DNA of 64,000 bases from Micavibrio sp964400125 (lineage in GTDB: Bacteria; Pseudomonadota; Alphaproteobacteria; Micavibrionales; Micavibrionaceae), in the NCBI GenBank assembly GCA_964400125.1, contig CAYNSR010000014.1:6108-70107 (forward strand). The letters run 5' to 3'. Within the stretch, counting starts at the first letter, position 1. Each line of letters opens with the position of its first letter. Below, piece by piece: positions 26,101-32,027 of the stretch. The notes beneath the pieces are model-generated. The model searched no databases. It was not told the origin of the DNA and saw only the letters and a list, made by a program, of their open reading frames with translations. Position numbers and translations under genes: made by a program.

Positions 26101-28161
26101 CGTAATATAGGTCGTGTTATTGGTCCAAAGCGACCCGGTGCCACCGCCACCGCCGCCCGACGTCCCGATCGTTACCCAGTCATTGGCAATCGCGGAACAC
26201 ATTTCCAGCAAATCGCCGCTGGCATACCGGATTGCCCCGTAGATGCTGCCGCCCGCGCATGTTGCCGATGTGGCCGCGGGACGGATCGCCCCGTTAACAT
26301 CCAATTCCACCTGCGGGTTGGTCGTGCTGATCCCGACGCGTCCGGTCGTGCCAACGAATACCCGGCTGACCCCGGCATAATTCAGAGCCATACCCGTGCC
26401 GCTGGTGAAGAACAAACCGCTGGATGTTGAATTGTTGAACTGGAAACTGTCCCCCTGAACATAACCATCAAACGTGCCGTAATCATCAAAATCACCGAAA
26501 CCATGCACCCTCAGGCCTGCGGAATCGAGCTCCATTTCAGATGTGCCGCCGACACTGAAGCCGAGGCCGGACCCGCTATTGTAATAGACTCCTGAATTCG
26601 TATAGCCGTCAAACGTGAACCCGGGAGAACCGGAGGTCCCGCCGGTCGAGATAAAGCGGTAAGATTCCGTATCACCGCTGACATCGACATCGCCGGTCAC
26701 GGTCAGTTCCGTTCCGGCAGACGATGCAATGCTGACATTCCCCGACGAATCGATGGTCAGGCGCGGTCCGCCGCCGGTCGCCAGCACCATTCCGCCAGCG
26801 GAATCGTCGATATAAAGGTTGCTGTCAAAACGAAACATGTTGGCTTCGATTGTGCCGGAAATGTCGAGAAGTCCGGCAGATGTATAGATACCGGACCCTG
26901 TAACAAACTCGCCAATCTTCAACGTGCCGTTTCCGCTACCGGTGATACCGTGCCCGATGACGATGCTGTCGGTTGTTCCAACAGCGAAGGTCTGCGCGTT
27001 ATTGCCGATCACGATATTATCGCTGCCGGTGGTCAGATTGGATGCGGCGGAGATACCAACACCGAGATTGTTACTGCCGGAAGCCGAGTTGTAGGAAAGC
27101 CCTGCCCCCTGACCGAGGAAGAGATAATCGCCCCCCGCCGAAGCATCCGAAAGATCGTCCAGCTTCGATACCGTCAAACCCGCGCCGCCCAGCGTCTGAA
27201 ATGTGCCGGGCATGGAGGCGTCGCACATCTCAAGCGCGGTATTCGGCGCGAAGGACGTCACATTGATCCTCAACACACCGTTATTCGCGATAGTACATTC
27301 AGCGTCGAGCAATTCCGTGTTGTCGGGAAGCAGAAACAAACCTGCCGCCCCGGCACCAAAACCAAGATCGAGTCGGCTGTTGGCTGCGAACTGGGCCGTT
27401 CCCTGAAACATTGCCGTCGTGCCGCTCGCAAATTCAACTGACCCGCTTGAGAAAGCGACATTCTTGTCAGTGGTAATCGTATTCGGATCACCGCTCATGA
27501 TCGACCACAACCCGTCGGCAACGTTCAACGCCTCCTGATAGCTTAGCGCGGCAATAATATCGTCCGAACTGGCCGGTTTGTTCACGAGCGTCGCGGCGTT
27601 CGATGGCGGTCCGGCGGCGCCAACATTATCCGCCCACGCTTCGCATGATGTCTGGAAGATACGGTCCGGACCTGCAGAAAGAACAACGAACACCGGCTGG
27701 GTCGAATCATGACCGCCCGCAAGATAGGCAACTTCACCCGCACCCGCATCGCATAACGGGTCCCCCACCTGCGCCGGTGCAGCACCGAGGTCCCACACGC
27801 AATATCCGAGCGGCGTCCCCCACGGGTCCACCTGCGACGCGCCAACGGAATTCGGCAATTGGCCACCACCAGCAGGGGAAGGCGCGCCGGTCGTGGGGTG
27901 CAAGGGCTCAACATATGTATCGCCCGTTCCGTAATCGCAGTTGCCGCCATTGGGCAGTTGCGCCGCTGCAATCGTCGCCAGTCTCGACGCGATCGCAAGC
28001 TGGGAATCAACCTTGGCTTTTGTATTGACGGCAGAAACAGTACTTAAGGGGCCACGGATCAACGTCGTCGTCGCAGCACCGATCACGCCGACCAATGCAA
28101 TCGCACCGAACAGGGTGAAAAAGATATTCCCGCTTTGACGGTTTTTGCCGTTATCCGGCAT
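17140..28161 (-). CDS. Giant fibre-like adhesin: pseudopilin-like head, repeats, S74 chaperone/auto-protease, C-terminal TM
   Basis: 3673 aa. Residues 11-40 form a pilin-like hydrophobic helix after QSG. Residues 112-173 resemble pseudopilin GspG (DPWGTPLGYC, LSAGPDRIF). The long middle has nine cassettes of the type GMLRYNSASGKFEGYQAG, each ending in QDILTG or similar, and blocks of YadA-like head repeats (STAMGxxTTASG) near residues 735-770, 1245-1350 and 2335-2430. A DUF1566-like domain (about 2890-3045, NDWYLPNQYELQSLI, YYWSS) and a DUF1554-like domain (about 3145-3310, RVFVTDGDWTG) follow. Residues 3515-3607 are an S74 intramolecular chaperone with Ser3522 and Lys3527 (SDRRLK) and GVMAQELE. 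A coiled coil and a TM helix (about 3640-3663) end the protein. ATG 28161 is preferred over GTG 28206 because GGGGGAG lies 8 nt upstream. Expected to trimerise and self-cleave before Ser3522. Host binding or prey attachment is inference. Confidence 0.85.
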   Translation of the reverse strand: MPDNGKNRQSGNIFFTLFGAIALVGVIGAATTTLIRGPLSTVSAVNTKAKVDSQLAIASRLATIAAAQLPNGGNCDYGTGDTYVEPLHPTTGAPSPAGGGQLPNSVGASQVDPWGTPLGYCVWDLGAAPAQVGDPLCDAGAGEVAYLAGGHDSTQPVFVVLSAGPDRIFQTSCEAWADNVGAAGPPSNAATLVNKPASSDDIIAALSYQEALNVADGLWSIMSGDPNTITTDKNVAFSSGSVEFASGTTAMFQGTAQFAANSRLDLGFGAGAAGLFLLPDNTELLDAECTIANNGVLRINVTSFAPNTALEMCDASMPGTFQTLGGAGLTVSKLDDLSDASAGGDYLFLGQGAGLSYNSASGSNNLGVGISAASNLTTGSDNIVIGNNAQTFAVGTTDSIVIGHGITGSGNGTLKIGEFVTGSGIYTSAGLLDISGTIEANMFRFDSNLYIDDSAGGMVLATGGGPRLTIDSSGNVSIASSAGTELTVTGDVDVSGDTESYRFISTGGTSGSPGFTFDGYTNSGVYYNSGSGLGFSVGGTSEMELDSAGLRVHGFGDFDDYGTFDGYVQGDSFQFNNSTSSGLFFTSGTGMALNYAGVSRVFVGTTGRVGISTTNPQVELDVNGAIRPAATSATCAGGSIYGAIRYASGDLLEMCSAIANDWVTIGTSGGGGGGTGSLWTNNTTYITRGSAHMLNTGVALPGSLEVAGTRMVWYPNKSAFRAGGVGGSQWDDTNIGNYSMALGTDVTASGVASFAVGQEATASGDNAFAFGLGNTAGAAPQVSAANSFGIFMGDQAGVNLNTANVMLLAGGSLVIDPDPTSATNIAPSRAGLNIDVEGDIGAIQYCDEDGNNCFTASSIASGSVGVPGFDREIIYNSNGTFWTTPGFVFSSTGYLGIGNVNPQASIDIGGTGALLLPRGDGTNRPGGINGMLRYNSANGKFEAYQAGAWQDILTGAATSSFIGLTDTPVAYASAGQMLRVNATENGLEFFVPVLNDLADVNTTPSDNDVLSYDSASGEWVNVPGRSIVAGADTQIQYNSGGFLFAEADFTWDGTNNVLTIANSGTGAMRVGNGAVGTPSLSFTADTNTGLYSVGADALGVAANGVNYMTIQAPGTANASVVLGGVDAIILPRGITAERPSTGVDGMLRYNSANGKFEGYQAGAWQDILTGSAAASAPDRGIQFNSGGNFAASANFQYTSAGALLVTGSYTGAGTEPVSGAGTRMFFDPGKAAFRAGHVTGNQWNFSSAGNYSTAFGYNTTASDLGDVAMGGSTTASGGYSTAMGTGSTASGMVSTAMGAGTTASGTASTAMGQATTASGLYSTAMGWGTIASGTVSTALGRSVVAGNGTAGSGLGDGSFALGLIDNIVPITTRSQVTGIQSFGIFMGDQDGLVFASSNTMGLFGGKFVIDPRVPAQQLFARSVLDLGAATDAILLPIGDGTNRPAAPVNGMLRYNSASGKFEGYQAGAWQDILTGAATSSFIGLTDTPVAYASAGQMLRVNATENGLEFFVPVLNDLADVNTTPSDNDVLSYDSASGEWVNVPGRSIVAGADTQIQYNSGGFLFAEADFTWDGTNNVLTIANSGTGAMRVGNGAVGTPSLSFTADTNTGLYSVGADALGVAANGVNYMTIQAPGTANASVVLGGVDAIILPRGITAQRPTAGVDGMLRYNSASGKFEGYQAGSWQDILTGAATSSFIGLTDTPVAYASAGQMLRVNATEDGLEFFVPVLNDLANVNTTPSDNDVLSYDSASGEWVSVSVSSLVAGAAAPDRGIQFNSGGSFTANSNFVYKEDGDLSLKGTHNATASGPGMGSYSSFYFDVQSSSIRAGQTVSGVEWSDANIGTHSTAFGRNVTAKGDYSFAQGNAATAEGENAIAIGDVVVAHANNSVVIGRRLETFGLDSLALGSMVQVGDNFAAGSGDGSAGLGLFDDATIIVTPPQVLGIQSFGIFMGDQDGLVFASSNTMGLFGGKFVIDPRVPAQQLFARSVLDLGAATDAILLPIGDGTNRPAAPVNGMIRYNSASGKFEGYQGGLWQDILTSGGGAITAAGANTQIQFNSGGTLGADADYTWDMTNNILAIANSGTGAMRVGNGTVGTPSVSFTADTNTGLYSIGADALGVAANGVNYVTIQAPGTANASVVFSGADAVILPRGDGASRPTAGVDGMLRYNSASGKFEGYQAGSWQDILTGAATSSFIGLTDTPVAYASAGQMLRVNATEDGLEFFALALNDLANVNTTPSDNDVLSYDSASGEWVSVSVSSLVAGAAAPDRGIQFNSGGSFAADAGLVFSSTGDLMVTGTYSGMASVPASGAGVRMFFDVQASAFRVGRVDGTQWDNANLATYSVAMGRNTTASGSNSMAFGLGSIASQNTSTALGRNTTASGDVSMATGDGTTASGTASTSMGFSTTASGNYSTAMGSNTIAAGDYSTVFGSEVNISATGDGSAAFGLTTTSPVTDPIVSGAQSFALFMGNHNAVNFASSNTMGLFGGQMVVDPRVPAQQLFARSVLDLGAATDAIVLPYGDTAQRPASPVDGMLRYNSASGKFEGYQGGAWQDILTGAVAGGASAPDRGIQFNSGGNFAADANLVYTSAGWFGIGTGSPQATLDIAGTDAIVLPRGDTAQRPGTAIDGMIRYNSATSKFEGYQAGSWLDIITSSVTPAGVAGNIQFNSGGTALGASANLTYTSAGFLGLGLGAPQVMLDVAGEARLGNTSLTCAAGIRGALRFNSGSTRLEMCDGVDWRALVADTITVDLVLTPATNNAMNVTGCGTPPCQGTAVTFTLQNQGATTSAVIATSLSNTTNFTITSDTCNGNTLAPSLSCQIDVTPQSSGNEAFTGLLNITANNNPFAIMQGTSSGFGCSPGVVGAGGVYAACGLNDGDGVYDLIVMPGGCDGTTLNPTCSGNDGAAVQKLWGTSGVDIPYVCYVNDFACKNAKNAVNIMAAQTIGAGSFAAASYCDAMTYGGHNDWYLPNQYELQSLIYPQKNSGNLTGFTNAYYWSSNQRGWTYTTQAIAVDMSSSADGYSTRNVTTHSVRCVRRENLPLPTATADTNPNNSTTGYRMRVTETSGQRMTSSEGITIIGILQAAPVSVSGASGNPKLTINGGAEVDSGTANWGDVIRVVMDAPTVAGTMNTATVNLGPDTYTYKVAYADTTKESRVFVTDGDWTGILGGLGGADAKCTNAANAAAIGGTWVAILSDANSNAVDRVPWNWGVLKRLDGVVVANDWADLWDGNIQNPINVNENMITAGKNVWTGTLSNGMVRSATCASWTSNSTSSVNDLAYGTSGGVGDSWIDTGVATSFCSVSRALYCVESVAGGIPPGSPAIGLDDLADVDLTTTPPGEGQLLKYVSSSGLWVVADTDAIVLPVGDTAQRPGTGIDGMLRYNSASGKFEGYQAGSWTDIVTGAATGSAANPAGAVQFNSGGSFGGSAGFVWDATNTRLGVGTATPANPLEVVGVAQVDALQVDGTSGLAAPTNGLVAGADTQIQFNSGGTFGASGNLTWNNGTAKLTVTGDIDYTGMLTDTSDRRLKADIHPLRERGSMLEKLEQVDTYSFRMKNDKLARVEFGVMAQELETLFPELVMTAQDEMGTKSVNYIGLIAPMITATQELRAENEALRAELDAVKTDIAGLKAHTGYGIDKAMIGVGMLLAFMLAAGATAGFVLITGRIRNRTHKAG
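22117..22332. repeat. 216-bp perfect repeat inside the fibre gene, copy A
   Basis: Identical base for base to 23809-24024. It encodes the stretch from the end of one cassette (RPAAPVNGM) through FGIFMGDQDGLVF. Complete identity including third codon positions implies recent duplication or gene conversion. Confidence 0.85.
23198..23757. repeat. 560-bp perfect repeat inside the fibre gene, copy A
   Basis: Identical to 24758-25317, offset exactly 1560 bp (520 codons). It covers the FIGLTDTPVAYASAGQM unit, the NDLADVNTTPSDND unit and the MRVGNGAVGTPSLSF unit. Confidence 0.88.
23809..24024. repeat. 216-bp perfect repeat inside the fibre gene, copy B
   Basis: Second copy of 22117-22332. It flanks a YadA-like block whose sequence differs from the block next to copy A, so constant segments frame variable ones. 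Confidence 0.85.
24758..25317. repeat. 560-bp perfect repeat inside the fibre gene, copy B
   Basis: Second copy of 23198-23757; the first mismatch on the right is T/C at 23758/25318. Recombination between the copies would delete or duplicate 520 residues in frame. Confidence 0.88.
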
Positions 28162-28163
28162 CC

Positions 28164-28328
28164 TTAAAGCTCCCCCAGGTCCTTCGCAACGGCGGTCGAG
28201 CCCCACAGGACGGACTCGCGCACCTTTAATTCTGTCAGAAAACTCTTACCAAACTCATAATCACGCAATACAGAAGCGCTTGGCCGCCGCCCCCCGGAAC
28301 AGGGGTTCTTGAGGATGGATTCTGCCAT
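28164..28328 (-). CDS. 54-aa ORF coupled to the giant fibre gene
   Basis: Begins MAESILKNPC with GAGG 7 nt upstream of the ATG and ends in TAA two bases before the fibre ATG. The fibre Shine-Dalgarno sequence lies inside its last codons, so the fibre is probably translated by coupling to this ORF. The peptide is soluble, with one Cys and a mixed-charge C-terminal half. I recognise no family. It could be a leader peptide that sets fibre expression or a small partner protein. Confidence 0.5.
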   Translation of the reverse strand: MAESILKNPCSGGRRPSASVLRDYEFGKSFLTELKVRESVLWGSTAVAKDLGEL

Positions 28329-28482
28329 GAAGAAACCTCGCATGCGCATGAAAAATCATCGAATTTCTGTGAAAGAAGGGTGCTTCAGGACGAAACCCCC
28401 TTGAGAAGGTATTTCAAACTCTCTATCTATCATACTGATTTTCTGTGTTGAATCAACCTCACTGACAATCCGGATCGTTCCT

Positions 28483-29100
28483 ATGGCAACAAGACCCTTC
28501 TCCGTCCTGCTCGATACTCTCCGGGACCAGATCGCAACAGGACCGGATCAGGTCAGCGTCAAAACCCTGCTCGAAGGGTTACATGAACGGGGTTTTGGCG
28601 TTGCATTGGCGCTTTTTGCTCTGCCTATGGCGATTCCTCTGCCAAAACCACCGGGCTTGAGCACAGTTTTCGGCATTCCCATGCTGATTTTGTCCGGGCA
28701 ACTGGCTTTGGGCCGCCATACCCTGTGGTTTCCGGACATTATAAACCGCAAAACCGTTAAAAAAGAGCGTCTCGACCGCTTATTTGGTGCCATAAGCCCC
28801 CGCGCCAGACAAATCGAGGCGCTGCTGAAGCCGCGCCATGAATGGGTTACTGCCGGACTACCCTCCCGCCTGACCGGTATTGCGGGTGGCCTGATTTCGC
28901 TGTGTATTATTTCGCCGTTGCCGGGGTTGAACACCGTGACCTCTCTGGGTCTCGGCATTATGGGATTGGGCCTGATTATGCGGGACGGCCTTGCCATTCT
29001 TGTCGGTGCTGCGGGTGCGCTCCTCTGGGCGGGCTGCATCATCAGCCTATATATTGTCTTCGGGCTGGAGGGGATCAATGCGCTGCGCAGCTTTTTGTAA
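28483..29100 (+). CDS. exoD: ExoD family membrane protein
   Basis: 205-aa inner-membrane protein of the ExoD (exopolysaccharide synthesis) family. Family features are GFGVALALFALPMAIPLPKPPGL near residue 37 and several C-terminal helices with LPGLNTVTSLGLGIMGLGL. ExoD was first described in Sinorhizobium for exopolysaccharide production and alkali tolerance; its biochemical role is unknown. The last 23 nt overlap dsbB. Confidence 0.85.
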   Translation: MATRPFSVLLDTLRDQIATGPDQVSVKTLLEGLHERGFGVALALFALPMAIPLPKPPGLSTVFGIPMLILSGQLALGRHTLWFPDIINRKTVKKERLDRLFGAISPRARQIEALLKPRHEWVTAGLPSRLTGIAGGLISLCIISPLPGLNTVTSLGLGIMGLGLIMRDGLAILVGAAGALLWAGCIISLYIVFGLEGINALRSFL

Positions 29101-29611
29101 GATAACGGACAGGGTTTTTTATACGCCGTTCTGGGCGGGTCTGCTTTTGGGCGGGCTTTCCGCGCTGGCACTGGGCGGGGCCTATTTTTCGCAATATGTG
29201 CTGGGCATGGCGCCTTGCTCGTTGTGCCTTTTGCAACGCATCCCCCATGCCGCCATTGTCGTGGTCGGACTGGCGGCTGTCTTTCTGGCGCGACGGGGGC
29301 GGGTCAAGCCTGCGGCCCTGATGATCTTTCTTTCCGCACCGATTGCCCTGACAGGTGCGGCGATTGCGGGATACCATGTCGGCGTGGAGCAGCACTGGTG
29401 GACATCTTTTCTCGAAGCCTGCGCCGCAGACCTGACATCGGACAACCTGCTGGCCAAAATCGAACAAACCGCCGCCGTGCGTTGCGATGTCGTGCCATGG
29501 TCCCTGTTCGGCGTTTCCATGGCGGGGTACAATGCGTTACTTTCGGTCGGTATGTCCGGCTACGCGGTGATCGCATCCATCCTGATGACACGCCGGGCGA
29601 ACGGCCTTTAG
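29078..29611 (+). CDS. dsbB: Disulfide bond formation protein B
   Basis: Inner-membrane quinone reductase that re-oxidises DsbA. 177 aa with four helices. The first Cys pair is CSLC (C47, C50) at the end of TM1, and the second pair (C115, C136) lies in the long periplasmic loop. The ATG at 29078 is chosen because the strong Shine-Dalgarno GGAGGGG (29067-29073) precedes it. It overlaps exoD by 23 nt. The abundant Cys-containing secreted proteins in this window are plausible clients of the pathway. Confidence 0.92.
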   Translation: MRCAAFCKITDRVFYTPFWAGLLLGGLSALALGGAYFSQYVLGMAPCSLCLLQRIPHAAIVVVGLAAVFLARRGRVKPAALMIFLSAPIALTGAAIAGYHVGVEQHWWTSFLEACAADLTSDNLLAKIEQTAAVRCDVVPWSLFGVSMAGYNALLSVGMSGYAVIASILMTRRANGL

Positions 29612-29727
29612 CCAAAAATACCGGCCAGCCCACTGAATGCCAGCGCCAGACCGCAATAGAAAATATAAAAACCGATCGACTCTTTCAGCGTACGCGCCTT
29701 GGAGAAATTAAACAGATCCTTGAACAT
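29608..29727 (-). CDS. 39-aa membrane protein
   Basis: Begins MFKDLFNFSKARTLKESIGF and has one hydrophobic segment (FYIFYCGLALAFSGLAGIFG). GGGG lies 8 nt before the ATG. It overlaps the dsbB stop by 4 nt on the other strand. The N-terminus resembles that of the 117-aa protein just upstream (MFGKAMNFDSKRVWDALTYY), suggesting a truncated paralogue or a family of short membrane peptides. Function unknown. Confidence 0.55.
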   Translation of the reverse strand: MFKDLFNFSKARTLKESIGFYIFYCGLALAFSGLAGIFG

Positions 29728-29807
29728 TGCCAAACCCCGGAAATACAAAAAATGCAGTGGATAAAGGGGTTTTATGATTTCTACACCGGACAAGTCAAGG
29801 CTTTTCT

Positions 29808-29851
29808 ATAAAAAACAGAAGAAGCCGGCACCCCGCGGGTTACCGGCTTCG
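29808..29851 (-). terminator. Rho-independent terminator of the 117-aa membrane protein gene
   Basis: On the minus strand GAAGCCGG...CCGGCTTC forms an 8-bp stem and is followed by TTCTGTTTTTT. It lies 25 nt after the stop codon. Confidence 0.8.
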
Positions 29852-29875
29852 ATTCCTACCTTTTAAAATCAGGCG

Positions 29876-30229
29876 TTATTTCTTCGCATCCAGCGTGCTC
29901 AGCAGCGCGACAGGGATCATCCCCATCATAACGCTGCTATCCCATGACAGGTACACAGCAACCACGGTCAGCGCGAAAGCAAACAGATCGTTGCTCAAGC
30001 CTTTGCTGAACAGTATCCCGCTGGAAACCAGCAGCACGAACGCCGTGCCGATCAGGGTATAGGTGTCGCCGCCATCGAAGAAACTGCCTGCGCCGTCAAC
30101 GACGCCGACCATCCCGAGAACGTGGACAAGCGTGGTGGATACCCCGACCAGCACAACCATCTGGACGATGTAGTATGTAAGGGCATCCCACACCCTTTTG
30201 CTATCAAAGTTCATTGCCTTCCCAAACAT
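29876..30229 (-). CDS. Small multi-pass membrane protein
   Basis: 117 aa with three or four hydrophobic helices (VQMVVLVGVSTTLVHVLG, LIGTAFVLLVSSGILF, FAFALTVVAVYLSW). A perfect AAGGAGG stands 7 nt upstream, so expression is probably high. It follows the HNH gene by 31 nt and has its own terminator. No family recognised. Confidence 0.7.
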   Translation of the reverse strand: MFGKAMNFDSKRVWDALTYYIVQMVVLVGVSTTLVHVLGMVGVVDGAGSFFDGGDTYTLIGTAFVLLVSSGILFSKGLSNDLFAFALTVVAVYLSWDSSVMMGMIPVALLSTLDAKK

Positions 30230-30260
30230 GACAAACCTCCTTAAGGTTCATACTTGTACC

Positions 30261-30851
30261 CTATTGGTCCACCAACTCGGTGTCCCAGTAGAGGAAATCC
30301 CCCCAACTCTGATGCAGAAAATTTGGGGGAAACTTCCTGCCCGTTGCCTGGAGCTCGAACATCGTCGGCTGTCGCGGTTCCGTCATCGGGAACATGCCGC
30401 ATTCATGCGGCATCCTGCTTCCCTTCAACAGGTTGCAGTCCTGACAGGCGGTGACGATGTTGTCCCAGGTTGTCCGTCCGCCACGCGACCGCGGGATCAC
30501 ATGATCGAACGTCAACTCCTGTGTTTTGAAAGAATGTGCGCAATACTGGCACGTCCAGCGGTCTCTCAAAAACACGTTAAACCTTGTAAACGCCGGGCGC
30601 TCCTGCACCGGCACGAATTCCTTCAGCGCCAGCACACTGGGCAATCTCATTTCCCGGGTGGGTGAACGGACGATGCGTTCATATTCGGAAACGACCACGA
30701 CAGATTCACGCCAGATGGCGCGGATCGCATCCTGCCAGCACAAAAGCGACAACGGATAATAGCTTAAAGGGCGGTAATCCGCGTTCAGGATCAGGGCCGG
30801 ACAATGTTCCAGCGGGGCCAACCCCGGCATTGATGCGCTCGTCTCAGGCAT
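30261..30851 (-). CDS. HNH endonuclease family protein
   Basis: 196 aa. The N-terminal part (ALILNADYRPLSYYPLSLL) is typical of a chromosomal HNH family found in many alphaproteobacteria. The zinc-ribbon/HNH core is CQYCAHSFKTQELTFDHVIP, with the second Cys pair in ACQDCN. DNA cleavage or nicking activity is expected from the fold; the biological role is not established. AAGGA lies 8 nt upstream of the ATG. Probably co-transcribed with the 117-aa gene downstream. Confidence 0.88.
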   Translation of the reverse strand: MPETSASMPGLAPLEHCPALILNADYRPLSYYPLSLLCWQDAIRAIWRESVVVVSEYERIVRSPTREMRLPSVLALKEFVPVQERPAFTRFNVFLRDRWTCQYCAHSFKTQELTFDHVIPRSRGGRTTWDNIVTACQDCNLLKGSRMPHECGMFPMTEPRQPTMFELQATGRKFPPNFLHQSWGDFLYWDTELVDQ

Positions 30852-31014
30852 GCACGCTTCCTTTCAGACCAAGGGAGAGACCCTGCTTAAAGGACGGTGA
30901 GGCCAAGAGGTCTCAAGCACTTCGTCTACACATTCATTATACGTTAAAATTACGCTAATTCACACGGTATTTGAAATTTTCTATCGTGCAATGCAGCAAC
31001 CGTACATAGAAACA

Positions 31015-31671
31015 TCAGCGGAATATCTTTTTTAAAAACGCGGTGCCGAAACGGATGCCGGACTCATCGATGCTGTGGGGAAGATCGGGAATGCTGTGCG
31101 CCTCGACATCAAACCCCGCCTGCTGCATGGCCTCCTTTGCGGCATGATAGCGCTCGATCGGGACAACATCATCGGCTTCGCCATGGATCAGGCAAACCGG
31201 AACCTTCAGTATTTCCGGCAGATGCAGCGTATCCGCCGCCAGCAATGCCCCCGAATACCCCAGCACCCCGGCAATCGGCGACGGGCGGCGCATGGCGGCA
31301 AACAGACTCATCATCGCGCCCTGTGAAAACCCCAGCAGCGCCAGATCAGTATCCGTCAACCCCGTCCGCGCCAGAACGGAATCGATATAGGCGTTCAGCC
31401 CCGGCTCCGCCGCCTGCGCACCTGCCAGCATGCGGTCATGGTCGAAATCATGTAACGAAAACCACTGATAACCGAAACCGGGTGGTGCCAGATCATAATC
31501 CTGCGGCGCATCGGGCGACAGAAATAAAACATCCGGCAAGGCCTGCGCCAGAATCGGCGCAAGGCCGATCAGGTCCTGCCCGTTCGACCCCAGACCGTGC
31601 AACATCACGACCAGCTTGCGCGGCTTCCCCCCGCTGGCCGGGCCAAAGGCATAGGTTTTGAAATCGGACAT
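31015..31671 (-). CDS. Phospholipase/carboxylesterase family alpha/beta hydrolase
   Basis: 218 aa. The catalytic triad is visible: Ser116 in GFSQGA, Asp168 in GEADDVVP and His199 in DLPHSID. HGLGSNGQDL forms the oxyanion region. The family hydrolyses short acyl esters or lysophospholipids. The ATG at 31671 has AAGGAG 8 nt upstream, which rules out the longer in-frame start at 31743. Confidence 0.9.
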   Translation of the reverse strand: MSDFKTYAFGPASGGKPRKLVVMLHGLGSNGQDLIGLAPILAQALPDVLFLSPDAPQDYDLAPPGFGYQWFSLHDFDHDRMLAGAQAAEPGLNAYIDSVLARTGLTDTDLALLGFSQGAMMSLFAAMRRPSPIAGVLGYSGALLAADTLHLPEILKVPVCLIHGEADDVVPIERYHAAKEAMQQAGFDVEAHSIPDLPHSIDESGIRFGTAFLKKIFR

Positions 31672-32027
31672 GGCGCAAACTCCTTGGGAACGACCGCAGA
31701 TTACAGAAATTGCTAATCTTAGAGTTCTAAGCTCCGAAATCATAAAGACTTTCTGGTGAATTTAGAAGTGCACCATTTTATGGTATGGAAGAATATTGCG
31801 CTTTGTCTTCCTTTATTTTATAAATAGGCTTGACTCAAGCTTGAGCGACTTCATCCGGCTTGCCGACACCTTGACCGATTCTGATCGTCCTGTTGTCGTC
31901 TGTTCACACATCCCGTTCAGCTTGCGCCCGGAACGCACATACAGCTATCCGATTCCGACCTGTTGTACGACTTTTATCCGCACGCAAAGCCTGACCTTTA
32001 AAAACCAGTCGAAAAAAGGATTTAACT
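31672..32027. other. 356-bp gap without a convincing gene
   Basis: Promoter region of the esterase at its left end. The rest is AT-richer than the surroundings and carries only an 82-codon plus-strand reading frame (31796-32044) of low-complexity composition without a good start. It may be part of the segment that arrived with the phosphatase gene. Confidence 0.4.

Noticed and set aside
17152..28138. Many plus-strand frames of 60-300 codons opposite the giant fibre gene
   Set aside because: They repeat with the fibre cassettes and have Arg/Pro/His-rich products; the minus-strand frame carries all recognisable domains.
28162..28206. GTG start at 28206 for the giant fibre protein
   Set aside because: It adds 15 residues that overlap the 54-aa ORF; the ATG at 28161 has a good Shine-Dalgarno sequence and the typical short polar leader before the pilin-like helix.
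30944..30958. TTAA-AATTACG-CTAA upstream of the HNH gene as a CtrA site
   Set aside because: The second half site is mismatched; kept out as too weak.
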